Shown here: positions 1 to 14,100 of the stretch, piece after piece
Numbering within the stretch: position 1 is the first letter of the stretch
How the letters are laid out: every line of letters begins with the position of its first letter
NCBI RefSeq assembly: GCF_037975245.1
Contig: NC_092561.1
Span: 6,555,001 to 6,619,000 of the forward strand
Direction of reading: 5' to 3'
DNA: 64,000 nucleotides
From: Apostichopus japonicus
Taxonomy: Eukaryota > Echinodermata > Holothuroidea > Aspidochirotida > Stichopodidae
The notes under the pieces: generated by a model
The model's database searches: none
Told to the model about the DNA's origin: nothing
Seen by the model: only the letters and a program-made list of their open reading frames with translations
Position numbers and translations under genes: made by a program

Positions 1-1459
1 ATTATAAGATGAATAATAAGATGGAGAAGGAGAAGAATAAATAAATACCATAGCGTATCAAGACTAATATTAGCATTCAAGCAAGGTTGCATTCAGTTTC
101 ATAAATTCCAATTTACATATTTTTTATTGGATGATTCAGAGATATTCTGCTGATATGGTAAGTTTGGAAGTGTATCAATGTTTTCATTTATAAAATGTTA
201 AAAAAAAATTGTTTTAGTAAATAACAAAATTGACAGGACCCTTGAAAAACGGAGATAAACTGCATCATGGCTCCAGTTGTATTACTATTATTACAATGAT
301 ATTATTATATTAATTATTGTTACTATATTACTTACATGACGTAACCCAATACAAACACAGATTTTATTTATACAAGTTTTAAAAATGACACTAATACAAC
401 CTCTTTTGCAAACTATTTCTTCAATTAGCGTATTTGACAGACAGACTTCTCTCCAGAGTTTTATTTTATAATTGTGAGCAACAACAAAAAACTATGAAAA
501 AGGACACATAAAATTACAATTTCAATTCACAAAGACTTTGACTTTGACTTTTTGAGAGTCCTTTGATGAGAGAATTCCACTGCTATAACTCGGAGTGAAA
601 TCTTACAAACTTTAGTTCCAAACTAGAACGAAAAAAATCAGGATGTTTTTCGTTCTGGCTTAGAGAACTTTTGTGTGAAGCCACTATTCGGTAAGAGTGA
701 ATGTGACTCTCAAAAAAGATTTAACAAAAACATTTCTAAAAAAAATTATCTTCGTGGAAACTTTCACAGAGGGGATTAAGAAATGCAGCGAATTAAGAAT
801 GTAAATGAACAAAAAACATTTCAGTGGATAAGCGTACTAAATTGATAAGTTCAACTTAGAATTATTTTAAAACTTTGTAACAATGATACACAACATGTAA
901 GTCATACAAACAATTTCAGAGAATTCTGTTTAAGTTAACCAGTACATATTTATTATACTATTTACTAACAAGAAAGCAAAGCACATTTTTTGCACTAAAA
1001 TATTAAAATTACACTTTGGAATGTTTTGACTGATAAAGGATAAATACAAATGATACGAAGAATGAATAAATCGTTTTTGTCGCAGAGATGTAGGGTTAAA
1101 AGTATATGAAATGAAATATGTGACTTCAGTTTTTTTTTCTTTACTGCGATTAAATTAATGCTAAGCGAAAGCTATTGTATATATAAAACACCAAAATGTA
1201 CCAATATTTTTGATAAGAAAAAAAAAAAAAAAAATCTCAAGTTGCTATGATGTAAAGGACACGTTATTGCCGTATGGTATACGATCGCTTGCGTAATATG
1301 TAAGGAACCTTATACAAGTGTTTCTTAACATTATTAATGAATTACACAGATTATAATTAATATAAAAATGGCAATGCAACATGTGAAAGAGTAAACATGC
1401 AATTGTTTATCTTAATGTACCCATCTTTTTGGGGTATTTGTTCAGAAACCAAAAAATGA
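1..1459. other. AT-rich noncoding DNA
   Basis: No exon, RNA gene or recognisable element is visible here. The sequence is AT-rich with short A and T runs, for example near 1217-1233, and no open frame of note on either strand. If the MRF gene at 47.7-50.8 kb has its first exon outside the window, this is part of its first intron. Confidence 0.5.
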
Positions 1460-1469
1460 GTTTTGCTTT

Positions 1470-1507
1470 CTGAAGAGGATCTGGCTAGGATCGAAGCGGC
1501 AAGTCGT
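1470..1507 (+). repeat. Degenerate copy of hammerhead-like repeat terminus
   Basis: The stretch starts with CTGAAGA, continues through a short GATC...GATC self-complementary segment and a GAAGC, and resembles the arm of the hairpin at 21022-21060 over about 28 bases. The GAAAC of that arm is GAAGC here. It appears to be a lone diverged copy of the same repeat end; it also explains the short open frame that starts at 1463. Confidence 0.4.
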
Positions 1508-1698
1508 CTAACTCTGGTATATTTATCTGTAGACACGGATTTTTCTTTTGCAGTACTAAGACAAACAGTTTGTTTACAGTTTATTATTCTTATCTTGTTT
1601 GTTTGTCTTTTGTGTTTGTTTGTCTTGTATTTATTTTTTGTCAGATGTATCGCTGCCTCTTGTAAGCGTATACCATCAATGATAGAATTACCAAATCT

Positions 1699-2026
1699 GT
1701 GTGGACACTAACTGATACACACAGAGAACATAGTAACTACTGTAAATCGTTAAGATTTGTACCTAAGTAAAAACTGGATCATGCTATATAAATCGGTAGC
1801 ATGTGCTATTATGATTACAGTAAGAACTGAGGATTCGTGTAAACCCAACAAAATCCAGTTTGATGCATTTGTTGGGATTACACATATCCTCCTTACTGCA
1901 AACCTAGTAGCACATGCTACCGATTTATCATATTTATCAGCACAATCCAGTTTCTTACTGTGGTACAAAACTTTAAGATTTACAGTATAGTTACTGTAAT
2001 CTCTGTGTGAATCGGTAAGTGTGGAC
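1699..2026. mobile_element. Palindromic hAT-like MITE, family P copy 1
   Basis: The element body is 1707-2018 and consists of two long imperfect inverted arms of about 145 bp around a short centre of about 15 bases (inner ends CCCAACAAA and TTTGTTGGG). The 8-bp sequence GTGTGGAC occurs at 1699-1706 and again at 2019-2026, which fits an 8-bp target-site duplication of the hAT type; two extra bases follow the left copy. Its outer 35 bp align without gaps to the ends of the element at 32296-32698, including the shared AGTAACTACTGT. Opposed open frames of 77 and 105 codons are by-products of the palindrome. No transposase is present. Confidence 0.75.
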
Positions 2027-3045
2027 GAAAAAGGTTTATTGAAAAGTTGTTTTGTTTTCTCATACAAACATAAAAGGCTAACACAAAAAGACCCTGAAAG
2101 TGAATTTGTATTATCATATACATAATTAACCTTTCAAGATACGAACAAGTTTGGATTATGTCAATATAAACATTCGTAAAAGGGTCGATTGGTAACTTTC
2201 GAGATTTGAAGGAAAATTCATCTCTATCCTTGTCCTACATAACAAAAAAAGGGAGAAATATTGAAGTTTAAATTAAAAAGACATGTAGGTTATAGTTTTT
2301 CATAGATTGACAAATAATTCTCCCAAAAAATTCGAAATATTCTCGTCGACAAAATGACATGAGACTATTTAATAATGAACGTGTTTTTCAACCAATAAAT
2401 GTACGGATTAACGTTCTGTGACCTATTTTACCACAACCACCAGCCCCCCCCCCCACCCATCCACCCCTGCTCTCCCTCCTAATATGTGTGGTTCGAAATT
2501 AATATATTGTAAAACGTGTAGTTAAAGAGGAGATTGCTTAATTGATTGTTCTTGTCGACAACTATTTCTTTTGACTATTTTCTTGACCAGTTAGCCTTCT
2601 GAAATATCCAGATACTAGATATTATTTTTGCCAAGGCCAAATGTCAAGGCAATTTTGATTGACTTGGCTGTTTCTTTCAATTTTACTATAAGACAATAAA
2701 AACAGCGTGCGAAAGTTTTATAATGGAAAATTTCTCCTTTTCTAATTGCAGAATTTTCTTTGTTTTTAATTTCCATAATAAATGTCACAGGTGGTGTGTG
2801 TGTATTGTTGTTGATGGAAGTTTTTTAAGGGTGGGGTGGGGATGGATGGGGATAGGGAAAGGAGAGATGAAATGGACAACCTTTTTACAAGTAATTGAAG
2901 AGTCACAAATGTTCAAGACTTGTTGTCAAATTACTATGATTCCAGTCAATTAGTCAGAACTAGTTATGCAGAAATTGTTTTTATCTTTTTTTTTTATATG
3001 ATTAAGCCTCGAATCTTTAATAGTTTGACAATTCATTCAATAACC
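2027..3045. other. Noncoding, one poly(C) tract
   Basis: No gene is visible. A run of C residues lies near 2443-2457, and a short G-rich stretch near 2829-2860. The open frame at 2723-2953 shows no splice sites or family resemblance. Confidence 0.45.
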
Positions 3046-3048
3046 GAA

Positions 3049-3087
3049 TAAGGGGAGGGGAGGGGAGGGGAGGGGAGGGGGGGGGGT
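3049..3087 (+). repeat. (GGGGA)n with terminal poly(G)
   Basis: Six or so GGGGA units end in a run of ten G residues. A strand with this many G runs could form G-quadruplexes. It is a simple repeat without coding potential. Confidence 0.9.
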
Positions 3088-6000
3088 TACGTCACATATA
3101 AGATCTAGCGAAGACTGGCCCGATAAAAAATACGGAAGTACTTTATTAAACAAAATAAGACGACATCTTTACATTGAATTTGTCAGAAAAGACTTGTTAA
3201 AGTTCGGCACAATGTGAGATGAAACTGTTACTCTCAATACAAAATTATATCATTTATATTCGTCATGTTATAAAAAGGAGAATGGTTGTTCCGAATGAAC
3301 GTGAGCTAACAATCCTAGAAATAATTCTTCTATTCAGTTTTGATTCATTATGTTCGGAAACAATACTTGCAAAGAGATCATAATTTTTCATTCCAAAATT
3401 ATGGATAAGTAAATGGTTATAAACTCGTTCAGATAAAAAATTCATAAAAAATCCAACGTTATTTATCAGATACTTTACATTTTGCAGGTTTGATTATGTC
3501 ATTCATTGGTGAGAATTTGTTTTATTATAACGCAATGACGTTGAAAGATTGGCACTATATCGATATACAAAACAGATCATTTATTTCTACTGCTGTTGTG
3601 CATCTGTGTCTGTTTGTCTGTTTGTTTATATGTTTGTCTGTGTTTTGTGCACAGCATTATCGTGAAAGATCATACAGGGCATAGGAAAGTACCACGTCAA
3701 TAATAATAATAATAATAATAATAATGATGATAATAATAATAATAATAAAAAAGAGTGTAAAATCGCACCAGGCACGATGAAATTAGAAAATAGGTTTACC
3801 TTTTCAAAAGTTTGAAAATGAAAAAAAAAAAAAATAATTATATTAAATCTGCAGTGACACAAATTGTTTCTGGTTGGATTTTATACATTGAATAATAAAT
3901 CGTTCATTTGAATGAAATCAAACGTGCTTACGCGCAAATAGATATATGTTACACAAGATGCATATCCATGTAATGTGTTAGGGGTAGGTCCATGATTTCT
4001 GGAAGGGGTGGAGGGGGGGGGGGGGTGGTGGGGTGTGGGACAAGTATCGGTAAATGTCGAACTTATTACCGGAATTCTTATCATGTGACTACATCGGTAT
4101 TATATACGGTATACAAGCGCACAAAAACATGTTTAAAAATATATCCAATATGTACCTTGTTGTGATCGAAGTTATATATCTTTGTGGCTATTTTTAGCCC
4201 CCCCTCCCCCCCCCCCAAAAAAAAAACTCCGAAGGGGGCCCGGGCCACGGTCTGCAACCTCCTCCATGGAACCGTCCCGGGGTGTTTTAGAGTGACGGAA
4301 AGTTTAAACACAACGAAAAAACGTAAGTTTTGAACAGTTCCGCGATTTTAGCGTAAGGGTTGGGATGTGGAGGGGTTATGAGAGGGGTCATTGGAAGAGA
4401 ACCTTCAAAGTTAATTAACGGACAAACTCTGTTTGAAAACAGCGTTGGGGTTTTAATGAATGTATTAACTAATAAATCCAGTAATTAATTCACCCAATCA
4501 CTGCCAAGACACTTCACGTATTACTAAATATTAAGACACACTTTAACATAAAAATGATTGGAAATTTCAAGCAAAACTTTGGATTTGTACTTCTATAATT
4601 ATTTGAAATGACACATTTCATAAAGTAAAATTATTTGGGTTACATTGTAACGGGATCGGAGTCTCGAACAAAATCGAAAAATTGATTGAAATAACGGAAA
4701 ATAAAACGCTCTTTTAATACCCATCATAAAATTAATAATCTAACCCATCTACAAATTTAAGAATTACGTAAAAAGGAGTGCCCCTTACAAATTTAAATAA
4801 CCTTCTCAAACAATAACCATATAAGCAAAGTTTATTTGCTGCTTAAGATTTATAAATTTTAATTTAAATTTCAACCATAAACACCTAATAAATATGACCC
4901 CCCCCCAAAGAAAAAAAAAAATTAGCCTAAGTTCTGAAGGAAAAATGCATTATCAATCTACGTCTATAATATGATGGGATGATGTTCTTATCCTTCCTAC
5001 CAAATTAACATTTGTGTAGATCATAATTTTGCTTCATTTGATAGTAAACGGTAACTTTTATGCTACAACATAAAACAATATTATTTTTGTCGGCAAAGAT
5101 CAAACGTTCAAGGTATTGTTTCTACTGTCGACAAGCTAATTATTTAGAGAAACAAACACAATGACTAGAATGTATCTTTGTTGTGTTGTTGTTGTTTATT
5201 TGTTTGTTATTTGTTTGTTATTTGTCTGTCAGTTTATTGTTTTGAAAGTACACGTTTCGATTCCTTGTAAACAGTCAACTTTCGCCCCCCCCCCCCCCCA
5301 AATGTAATTATTCAACTTAGGAGAAGATTATAAATACAAAATGAATGAATTCCGTCGGCCCTGCCCTGTCCGAGCCAAGTAACAGGTCATTGTCGCTATA
5401 TCATCCTACAGATACAAAAATATTGCAATCGACGGATTTTACGTTTTAGAAAAGGAGAATTATTCTTTCATAACTATGTGATGAAACCAACAATATTTTG
5501 AGGAGTTTTGGGAACTGGTCCGAATACTGAAAACTTCAGGTCATTCAACTGTGAAATTTACCAATAATTTTACCTCATTCATAGTGTAAAATTAATAATA
5601 ACGTTGGTAATTTTTGTCCGGTGATTGGGTGCATACTATATTCGAATCACATACGTTATTGAATATGCAGTTGTAAATATATATATATATACACACATGA
5701 AACCCTTACAAGTTAATATGCGGCCCCCTTCAGGTCATATGTGATTGCCCTCCGAACGTTCCAGCCAGCCAGAATAATATCGTTATAAACATTGATGATA
5801 TAACTGGTAATAAGTTTCATCGAAATAACACTGTTGGTAATGTTCAATATTGTAACACTAATATTAGTCCAAAAAGCAGGAATTCCGGAGCAAACTCAAA
5901 GATCAGTGACACCTATGTTTAACTCGTATGCTTGTCCATCGCTTCTTAATTTTTAATTTTTTGGGCTTTTCTGGCGTTCCACATGCTCACCACTTTGTTA

Positions 6001-6320
6001 TGCTTCTTAAACGCTAAATAAACTTCCAGCGGTTCTATATAGTATATGCGTAATATCATTTAATACACAGGTTAACTGACGCAGTTAAATGTATTCGAGC
6101 TATTGTTTAAATGACCGTTCATCTTTAATAACAAATACATTTTGAGTAATTTTCGACTTTTTGACATCGAGGACTAAGTCTTTTGTGAAAGCCGTACTAT
6201 TTCAAAATACATAAGAGACTCAAACTTCCATAATTATATTCTAAAACTATTGTTATGCTTTACCAGTATATTGCAGAGGTGAAATATTAAGTACCGCAAA
6301 ATTATAGCCCATTCCGGTAA
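3088..6320. other. Noncoding, homopolymer-rich
   Basis: No gene is supported. It holds an (AAT)n tract at 3699-3750, poly(G) near 4012-4025, poly(C) near 4200-4217 and 5284-5299, and a degenerate (TTTG)n stretch around 5170-5230. A GC-rich patch at 4235-4285 with GGGCCCGGGCC looks like an old repeat fragment but is too short to class. Confidence 0.45.
3699..3750 (+). repeat. (AAT)n microsatellite
   Basis: About 16 AAT units with one GATGAT interruption. Simple sequence only. Confidence 0.95.
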
Positions 6321-6395
6321 AATAGTTCGCGACCCACCAATAATTAACCTCGCGACCCAGTCTCAGGTCGCGACCCCAGCCTGGAAATCGGTTTT
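6321..6395. mobile_element. Possible hAT remnant (CGCGACCC repeats)
   Basis: Three CGCGACCC/GGTCGCGACCCC motifs occur within 60 bp. Such motifs are typical of subterminal regions of hAT (Charlie-like) elements. No terminal repeats or target duplication could be matched, so this is only a likely fragment. Confidence 0.3.
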
Positions 6396-6741
6396 ATATG
6401 CAATTCTTTGTGCAACCTCAACCTCATTCTTAAAGTTAAAACATAAAAGACCAACTAAGAAACAATAGTTACGTGTTTTAATTGTTTAAGTATGTTATTT
6501 TTTTTTTTACAAGTTGTGGTCGTGTCTTCACACCATAGATATCAATTGTATTGACCCCAAAAGTTTAGCACCCTAACTTTACCAAGACTCTACAAAAAGT
6601 ATTTTCTTTCCTACATGGAGGGAGAGGCTCAGACTCTCGAAACCGAGACATTACAGACGTTATTGACGAGAGTTAAATTAGACAATTAAAAAAACTTCCC
6701 AGTGAGGAAAAGGGGTGCAGTGAGGGGCGACGGTAACAGAG

Positions 6742-6780
6742 GTGACCAGTATTTGACTTACTAGCATATTTGAGGGTAAT
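6742..6780 (+). repeat. Dispersed bipartite motif, copy 1
   Basis: TGACCAG at 6742 is followed 19 bp later by CTAGCATATTTG at 6761. This is one of seven copies in the window that keep the same order and spacing. Confidence 0.55.
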
Positions 6781-8161
6781 AACAATGCAGAAATATTGGA
6801 CTACCTTACCTTTCGAAATATTGGAAACACCTCATTTTTAAAATGAACCGTATTCTTTCACTTCTTATTTTCCGTCCTTTATGTTATATATTGTCTTAAT
6901 ATTTTAATATTTACTCAGTTTCAATGGCCTAAAAGAAAGCTTATTTTTTTTTGGAGATATTATACAGGGTAAATCTTTGACATCATTTAAAAATGCATCT
7001 CTGGTCACCTTAAATAATATAGCAAGGTGGCTGGAACACTGCTTTCTCATATAGCTCATATCGAAATAATCATTGTAGTTTGGCTCTCAAAAACATTGTA
7101 TATGTTCCTTACGAACGATATATTAAGGAATATTTTACTTCTGTCAAAACGGTTCAAATTAAGTGGTGATTAAATGGATATCTTGATAATTAAAGCAGCT
7201 TCTGCCTGCAGCACACAATATATGCAATCAGGTTACAGGTCCTCAATATGTGTCTCCATCGCCCCCACCCCCCCCCCTTCCCCATCTACACTCAACTCAA
7301 CAAAATAATGGCAATTCAGTATTAAATCTTCAAAGCGCATCTTACTGTGTACTTTCAACCCCCTCCCCCCCCCCCTCTATGACATCTTTACCTCTACTTG
7401 AATCCTCCTTTAATATTCTTTGAATTCATTTGAACGACTGTGTAACAATCTCCATCATATAAACAAAAATGACTTTAGAAATTTGTTTTGTTTCTTCCTC
7501 CTTTACCATTTCTGACAATTTTCTGCTTTATCATGGTTATCGTAACATCCAAGTTTTTTTTTCGGTATTCGATGAATTGAGTTATAAATAAAATAAAAAT
7601 CATAATTTAAACAATCTGCACCCCTTCCCTCCATCTCACCCCTCATCCCCCGCCTCACCCACCGTCTCACCCTACGTATCCCTTCCCCCAAACTCCCCCC
7701 CCCCCCGCCTCCTTTATGTCCGAACCTCAAGTATGCTATAAAGGCTTAAATAATACTCACTTATTCTAAAAATATTAAAAAGCAATTTGCTGCCACCCGG
7801 AAATATTTTCCTTCCCTGAGCCCTTAATATAATGTCTTATATAGAACTCAATTCTATGAATAATTGAAATTATCAAGAATGTCAGAATCTCTAGGACAAG
7901 GTACTCTGGAAGCCTTTTAGCAAGTTTAGGCTGATCAAACTTGAGACTCAGCACCCATGGCCTAACTATTGTTGTAATGTTCACGAATGCCATTGAACTT
8001 CAAGACAGCTCAAGTCACACGAATCATTCGGAAACAATTAAATTAGCAAAATTTTAAAAGAAAAAAAAAGTCTAAATTACGAGCGTTAAGTGTCTCATTG
8101 AGAATATTAAACGTTTCGAATGTGACAATCACATGAGTATTGAGATCATGTATAATTATGA

Positions 8162-8280
8162 TGACCATTTTTTGATTTTACCTAGCATATTTGCTATTTC
8201 AAGAATGAGACAGAAGTTCCACTAAAATGAAGAAGAAAAACATCCACTAGAAGTTAATATTAGTCAGTAAATATGCTAGG
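8162..8280. repeat. Dispersed motif copy 2 with inverted CCTAGCATATTT pair
   Basis: TGACCAT at 8162 is followed by CTAGCATATTT at 8182. The 12-mer CCTAGCATATTT (8181-8192) recurs in inverse orientation as AAATATGCTAGG at 8269-8280, so here the motif forms the ends of a 100-bp inverted-repeat unit. Confidence 0.5.
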
Positions 8281-10676
8281 GCCTGTATAACTTGTTTGAT
8301 GATATTTACCCTATTTAAAGTGAAGAATGTGTGTTCACCGGAAGGATGGTATTTTTCCTACGGAAATGCGAAGCTGTGATCGGTGCTACAGGGCTAACAT
8401 AACGAAAATCCATCAGTTGTGATAATGTCCTACTGTTATATGAGATCGCTGTCACAGTATAACAGTCATTTATAGTTTTCTTTCGAAACTTACAACGAAA
8501 ATAAACAGATACCCGAAAAAATGGAAACATTTATAGATTTGACGTTTTTTTTTTTAAAGTTTTACATGAAAATCTAAGATATCGGGGTTTGTTTCTGCCA
8601 GGTATAGAACCCTTCACTGTATAGTCAGTATTGTAAAGGGTGTCAGACACGTTGGGCAATATGATGATAACTATTTTCTTACAAAAACAAAACAATAAAT
8701 CAATTTTGGATTTATGGAAGGCGCATTGATTACCCAATCTTCCATCTTTATCCTTGGAGTCTGTTTTCTCAATTGAGCGTCTTCTGGGGGACAGTGTTTG
8801 CTCAACACACCAATAACAGTTTAAACATCTGCTTTTAGTTACCGCAAACAACTCTCCCACGAGAATCGTTTCGCGAAGTTAGATCGAGCAGAGAGAGGAG
8901 AAGTGAAGTTTCCCCCCGCGATTCCAAAAATGAATATCGTCGAAGATAGTAGTTACTATCAATGTAAATATATCGAAATAGGTGATTTTCCTCTGTGAAG
9001 GTATGGTCATTGTCTGCTGAATTTGGTGTTATTAAGGGGGACATGGTTGTTGTTAAGATGTTTGTGAGGAGTGAGGTCTTCATAATGTTAAATCCAAAGA
9101 CGTATGCAAAAACATACTTTGAGGGGAGGTATAGAGAGGAGGTAGAGAAGAGGTAGAGGGAAGGTAGAGGGGAGGAAAAGGGAAGGTAGAGAGGAGGCTG
9201 TTGAAATGGCGAGATGATATATAGCGTAATCCATCACTTCGAAATGTTAACTTGTAGTGCAAAGTTTAGTAGATCGAACCGTAACATATCGTTTTTATTG
9301 TTCGTTGAATGTTCGGTGAAAACATTAACTAATTTTAATTGTAACGTAGAGACCTATCAGAGCATTGCAATGCTATCCGCCCAGGTTGCAATTCTTTGCC
9401 ACTTAAAATTTTTGAGATATGATCCTATGCAAAAAAAATCTGAGACACATTGATGCAAGTGGCTGGACATCTTATTCTAACACAGAGGAGATTATGAGGG
9501 CAGTCCCTCGTGGATGCGACACAAAATCACCAATTAGAAAACATTTGACATCCATGCATCAGATAACATGTTCACAATGTATTACAAAGTTGTCAAGGAC
9601 ACATAAAGTGCTGAATATCAACCGAGCATTCTCTTCTGGTCATATAATTGTCCCATACATGTTTCAATGAGCACAATAGATACGACAGCAGGCCCGGGGT
9701 AAAGCCTTCACCCCCCCCCCCCCCCATCCTACCCAACCCCTCGCCACGAGAACGAGAAGAATTACTCCATGGCGGTCCTTCTGAACATTTATATAGTTAT
9801 AATACGATAAATTAGTGAACTTGTTACGACTGTAATTTTAACTAATGAACCAGTTGTTGCAGCTCAAAATGTCCAAAGAAGTATTGGTCACCGAAATTTC
9901 TTTAGATGAAAAGAAAAGAAAACGTAGAATTAAAATTAAATTAAAATCAAACTTATAGTATGTATAAATACATATCATTTGTAACACCGTTTGGCGAGGT
10001 CAATAATCCCTTGCAAAAGTAAAGAAAGACCGAATAAAATGATGACACGGTGTCAAACGTCATATCTGAATCAACATTTCACAAAACTTCATCACTGTAT
10101 ACGAAATGCTTTAATACATAATAATATATACACAATAATACATAAGAGAAACATATTTTAGAGAAAAAACAATAAACGAACGGCGGGAGAGTTTTGTTGT
10201 TATTCCCACCCTTACGGTTATGGATATGCACCTGCGCAGTGGATATGAAATGGGTTGAAAAAACCCGGGTATTTTGGGGGTTTTTTTTCTTTGGCCGAGA
10301 AAGGTTAGCATTGGGGCTGACCTTGAGGGAAGGTCATAATACGGATGTTTTTATTTAGCGGTTGAATAACCATAATGTTACCATCACAAAATAGGATGGT
10401 TTGGCTAGGAGCCCCTTGGGAAGAGATCTGTTTTCGTCCGGTATCTCGGTTCTCAACAACGGGAGCACTATATAACATGTATATGCCTGGGAGAGATATA
10501 GAGCGAGAGAGTGTGTGTGTGTGTGTGATAGCATGGAATGCCATTTGGTGTAATATGTGTTTGTATGCTCCATTTCAACTGGGTGGGTGGCGTAACATAC
10601 TTACGTATAGCCCATGAGGGTTATGGTTGAGCAGTTTTTTTTTTTTTTTTTTTTTTGTAATGAAGGTGGATATATG

Positions 10677-11198
10677 TTAAAGGGTAATTCCAGTGGCCAG
10701 ACAATGCGACTATTATATGGAAGAAAGAAAAGTATTCCACACTGAATTTTATATGTTGTCAATATCTTGCCCCGCCTAACTCAAGATATGGGTAAACAGA
10801 ATGGAACATATTTTGGCTGTCTAAACCCTTAATTCTTCCAATGAGTGCATTATAATATACGTGGGCTGTGCTGTGATACATAAGCCTGGCAAATGTTCTT
10901 CTAACACTGTTTTGTTTTCCAATTTATTTTAAATCTTCTTGATTTGCCATTAAAACCGAATGTCATTCGTAATGTCTGTAGAGTTGAAAAGGTTTCTATC
11001 TATTGAGAATTTCTTCACAGTGCAACTTTTTTTTTGCGTAGAAATATAATTCTTCCTCTGTGCAGACGTGAGGTAAATATTATGTTAGAGAATAAACAAA
11101 TGATATCAGTATGTAGTTTTGACTTACAGATTAAAAACAAAAAAACCTCCAGCATATTTATCAAGCAATCAAATTCAGTCCACGGAATACCCCTTTAA
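10677..11198. mobile_element. TTAA-flanked MITE, family T copy A
   Basis: TTAA at 10677-10680 and at 11195-11198 flank 514 bp whose ends are inverted repeats (AGGGTAATTCCAGTGG on the left; AGGGGTATTCCGTGG read inward from the right). The interior is related to the element at 37961-38876: both carry a segment reading roughly AACCTATTTCGACTGG then TTAAACCCTT and TTCTTCCA. TTAA duplications are typical of piggyBac-type transposition, but these termini do not start with CCC, so the superfamily is left open. No transposase frame. Confidence 0.65.
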
Positions 11199-14100
11199 GG
11201 TACTTGAAATACGGTAAATCAGAGTTCATTGTGTGATAGATGTCTTTAAATAATTTAAAAATATATAGCAATCACCTTCATTAATAGAATGTAACTCGTT
11301 ATTAACATTTTATCACTATTTTATTAGTATTACTTCTTCAGAATAAATCTAGACAACCCGAGCTGTGACCAGTTTCAATAAACTTTTATTCTGGCCAGTA
11401 CAAACATTGACATAAACTTAGTACCCCCTCTCGTTAACCCTATCCTGTTATTCCCTCCCAATCCCCCCACCAACCCCCCCCCACCTCCCCCCTCTAAAAA
11501 GAGACAGCAAATGCGCACACCATAAGAAAGTGCATTGACCCTTACATGTTTTGTTTGTATGGGTTTGTTTTGTCACGCTGGCTAAGTCATCAATTTACAG
11601 CATGGTCAAGTTTACCTTATGTAGAGGGAACGATAAACCCTAAAAACCCAGCGAATATTCCTTTCATATATATGGATAACCTCGGTATTATGTATTTTCG
11701 GTAATAACAATATATAATGATAGTTTCGTGGTAATCATAAAGAATTTGCCGAAAGATGAGCCGGACACACGCTGTTTAGATATGTATAGCGTGTGTATCA
11801 AAACTGGATGGGAGGGAGATATGATAATAGTTAGCAACAAAAGGGGGAATAAAAAACATCAAAAGATTTTTCGTCAAATATAGGTCATCATTATTGGCCT
11901 CAAATTTCAGTCTGTTTTTAAAAATTGCTAAAAAAAATATCAAAAAGTGCTCTCTCGAAACTTTAAATTAATCATAGAGATTTTTGGTGAGTATTCAATT
12001 AGATAATTAAATGAATCCATCACTGATGAAAAATATTTTGATGGTCGCAATGAAATGTTATGCAGTTTGAACATCAGTGACCATTTTTGGAATTTCTAGC
12101 ATATTTGGGGGCAATATTGATGAAATCTGCAGCATAAAATTAGAAGCTTAAAATCGGTGGGGCTTTTCGAGACATTATGATTGTTAATTAGATACCGTAA
12201 TCAACGTGCATATCGTTGTGTATTGTCAAAAAAATATGTATATGAAACGATGTTTTCATTAATAACGTGAATGTATGGAATTTCATTGACAGCTGTTACG
12301 TTTGTCAACTAACGAAAGAAAACATGGAAAATATCATTTTATTCGACATTTTCTTTTCCTGCAAAAATTGTGCAATTATGACACTTTTTAGAACTACGTC
12401 ACAGTTTTCGGTAAGTGATGATGAAGAATTAACATGATGAGGCGTGCAATATTTTTTCTTTTTTTTTTCTTTTATAAATCTTTTTTTTAGTGAATAGTAT
12501 GTTTCCCTTGAACATTATTCTGAACCCCTAGGCAATATTATTCTTTATATTCTTCAGTTATGGTAAGTTATAAGATAAATAATTTTCATCTTGTTATATC
12601 TTAGTCAAAGAATATATTTGAGTGCCTAGTAATGCTTATATATAGCGTAAGATATTCAACAGCTTTAACATTATAGTCTAATCTTTTCAATACTCCATTG
12701 AGATTAAACTGATAATGACGTCGGCTTATCGGTGTAGTCCTATAAATGTTAATATACTGATCCATTGTTTTATAAAGTTTGATAATTCAACAAGTACATG
12801 ATCTTGCTAAACTTCATATTAACAACAGAAGCACCCCCATTGGTCCTTGACTGTTTGTAATGCATTATAAACTTGCTTTTTGATGCCAGGAGATCTTGTG
12901 TTTTTCCTTTGGGGTTTGGGGTTCTATCTGAGGAACTGATCAAATGGTACCGTACATTGTGTGTTTGCGTGTGTACACTTCGTTTGTACTCTGAAATTCC
13001 AAGTCCTCAGATGTCATTTGAAAAGAATAACCATGTCCGCAGAAGAATTCTATTGTAAAGGGGTATTGTTTGAAGGTTAGGGGTACTTCGATTTGAACAA
13101 TGGAAAAAGAAACAAAACATAACGGGGTCCTTAGTCTGAATGTAGAACAAATATAGTAAATATAATTTGAAAAAAATGTGCACGAATGTTGCACATGAAT
13201 TGAACAATGTTATCGATACGAACCAATGTCTCAATTTTATCCTTCCGGAAAGAGTCAAAAAAACGGCACCCTACTAGTGTAGAATGTTTTCGGGCATTAG
13301 TCCTTGTTTTTATAAAAGGCCAACAAATATGGCATTATAATAACCATTTCAAAGTTTGACAAAGATTGAGGTGAACACATTTTACCCTGCGATTGAGTGT
13401 GTTTAACTGAAATTAGGAAGATTCTACACGACAGATTGGGGAAAATGCAGTAAGTAAATACGGACATGGGAGATTTAAAACATCAAAAACAGGGTCCCAT
13501 CTCAGTTATTTTAGGAAATTCGAGGACTGGTAAGGTCAAAGGTCGGCTCGGTTTGTTTTGAAGGAAAATGTATCACCAGTACAGTGAACGCGATTTTTTT
13601 TTTTGCTTTATCGTTTGTGTATGTGTGTGTGTGTGTGTAATTGTGTATGTATGATTCTATATCTTCCATTACGGAAATGATATGGACGGGCCTTTTGATA
13701 AACCCAATTTGGTGTATTCTGTTGTTTTTTTTTCATTGCTAAGGAGTAAACAAAAAATACCCGGCTATACGCCGGCAAGCGCCTGTATACTAGATAGCAA
13801 GGCGATTCTCTCTAGCAGTTTTCTCATTATATATGCAGCAGTATTTTAACACACCGGAAAGCTCCTTTAACACAATTACAAGATTGCGGTTACTAAAATG
13901 AATCCATCGTTTCATATATTTTTGTTGGTCACATCTGTCAAGAAATGTTCTATGTTTTTTTACTAAGAAAACAGCACACAAGAATGAACACCATATGTTT
14001 CTGAAAAATTACGAAATAATGAATTATAAATATGTATCATGAGACGAGAAATATCATATTTTTCCTTTTAATTTTTGTGTTCCATTAAGGAGCTGGCTTA

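Larger units (their letters stand above)
6396..10676. other. Noncoding; dispersed motif and poly(C) tracts
   Basis: No exon is supported. It contains two copies of the dispersed bipartite motif (6742-6780 and 8162-8192), long C runs near 7267-7277, 7361-7376, 7697-7707 and 9708-9725, a G/A-rich purine stretch at 9120-9200 and a short (GT)n at 10510-10527. Open frames of 60-109 codons here have no family resemblance. Confidence 0.45.

Noticed and set aside
1463-1711. 82-codon frame starting MLSEEDLARIEAA
   Set aside because: It begins in the hammerhead-like repeat word and ends in T-rich DNA that gives an artificial hydrophobic stretch.
3478-3511. 21-bp microexon between TTTTGCAG and GTGAGAAT
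   Set aside because: Splice-like words this short occur by chance in AT-rich DNA and no partner exon fits.
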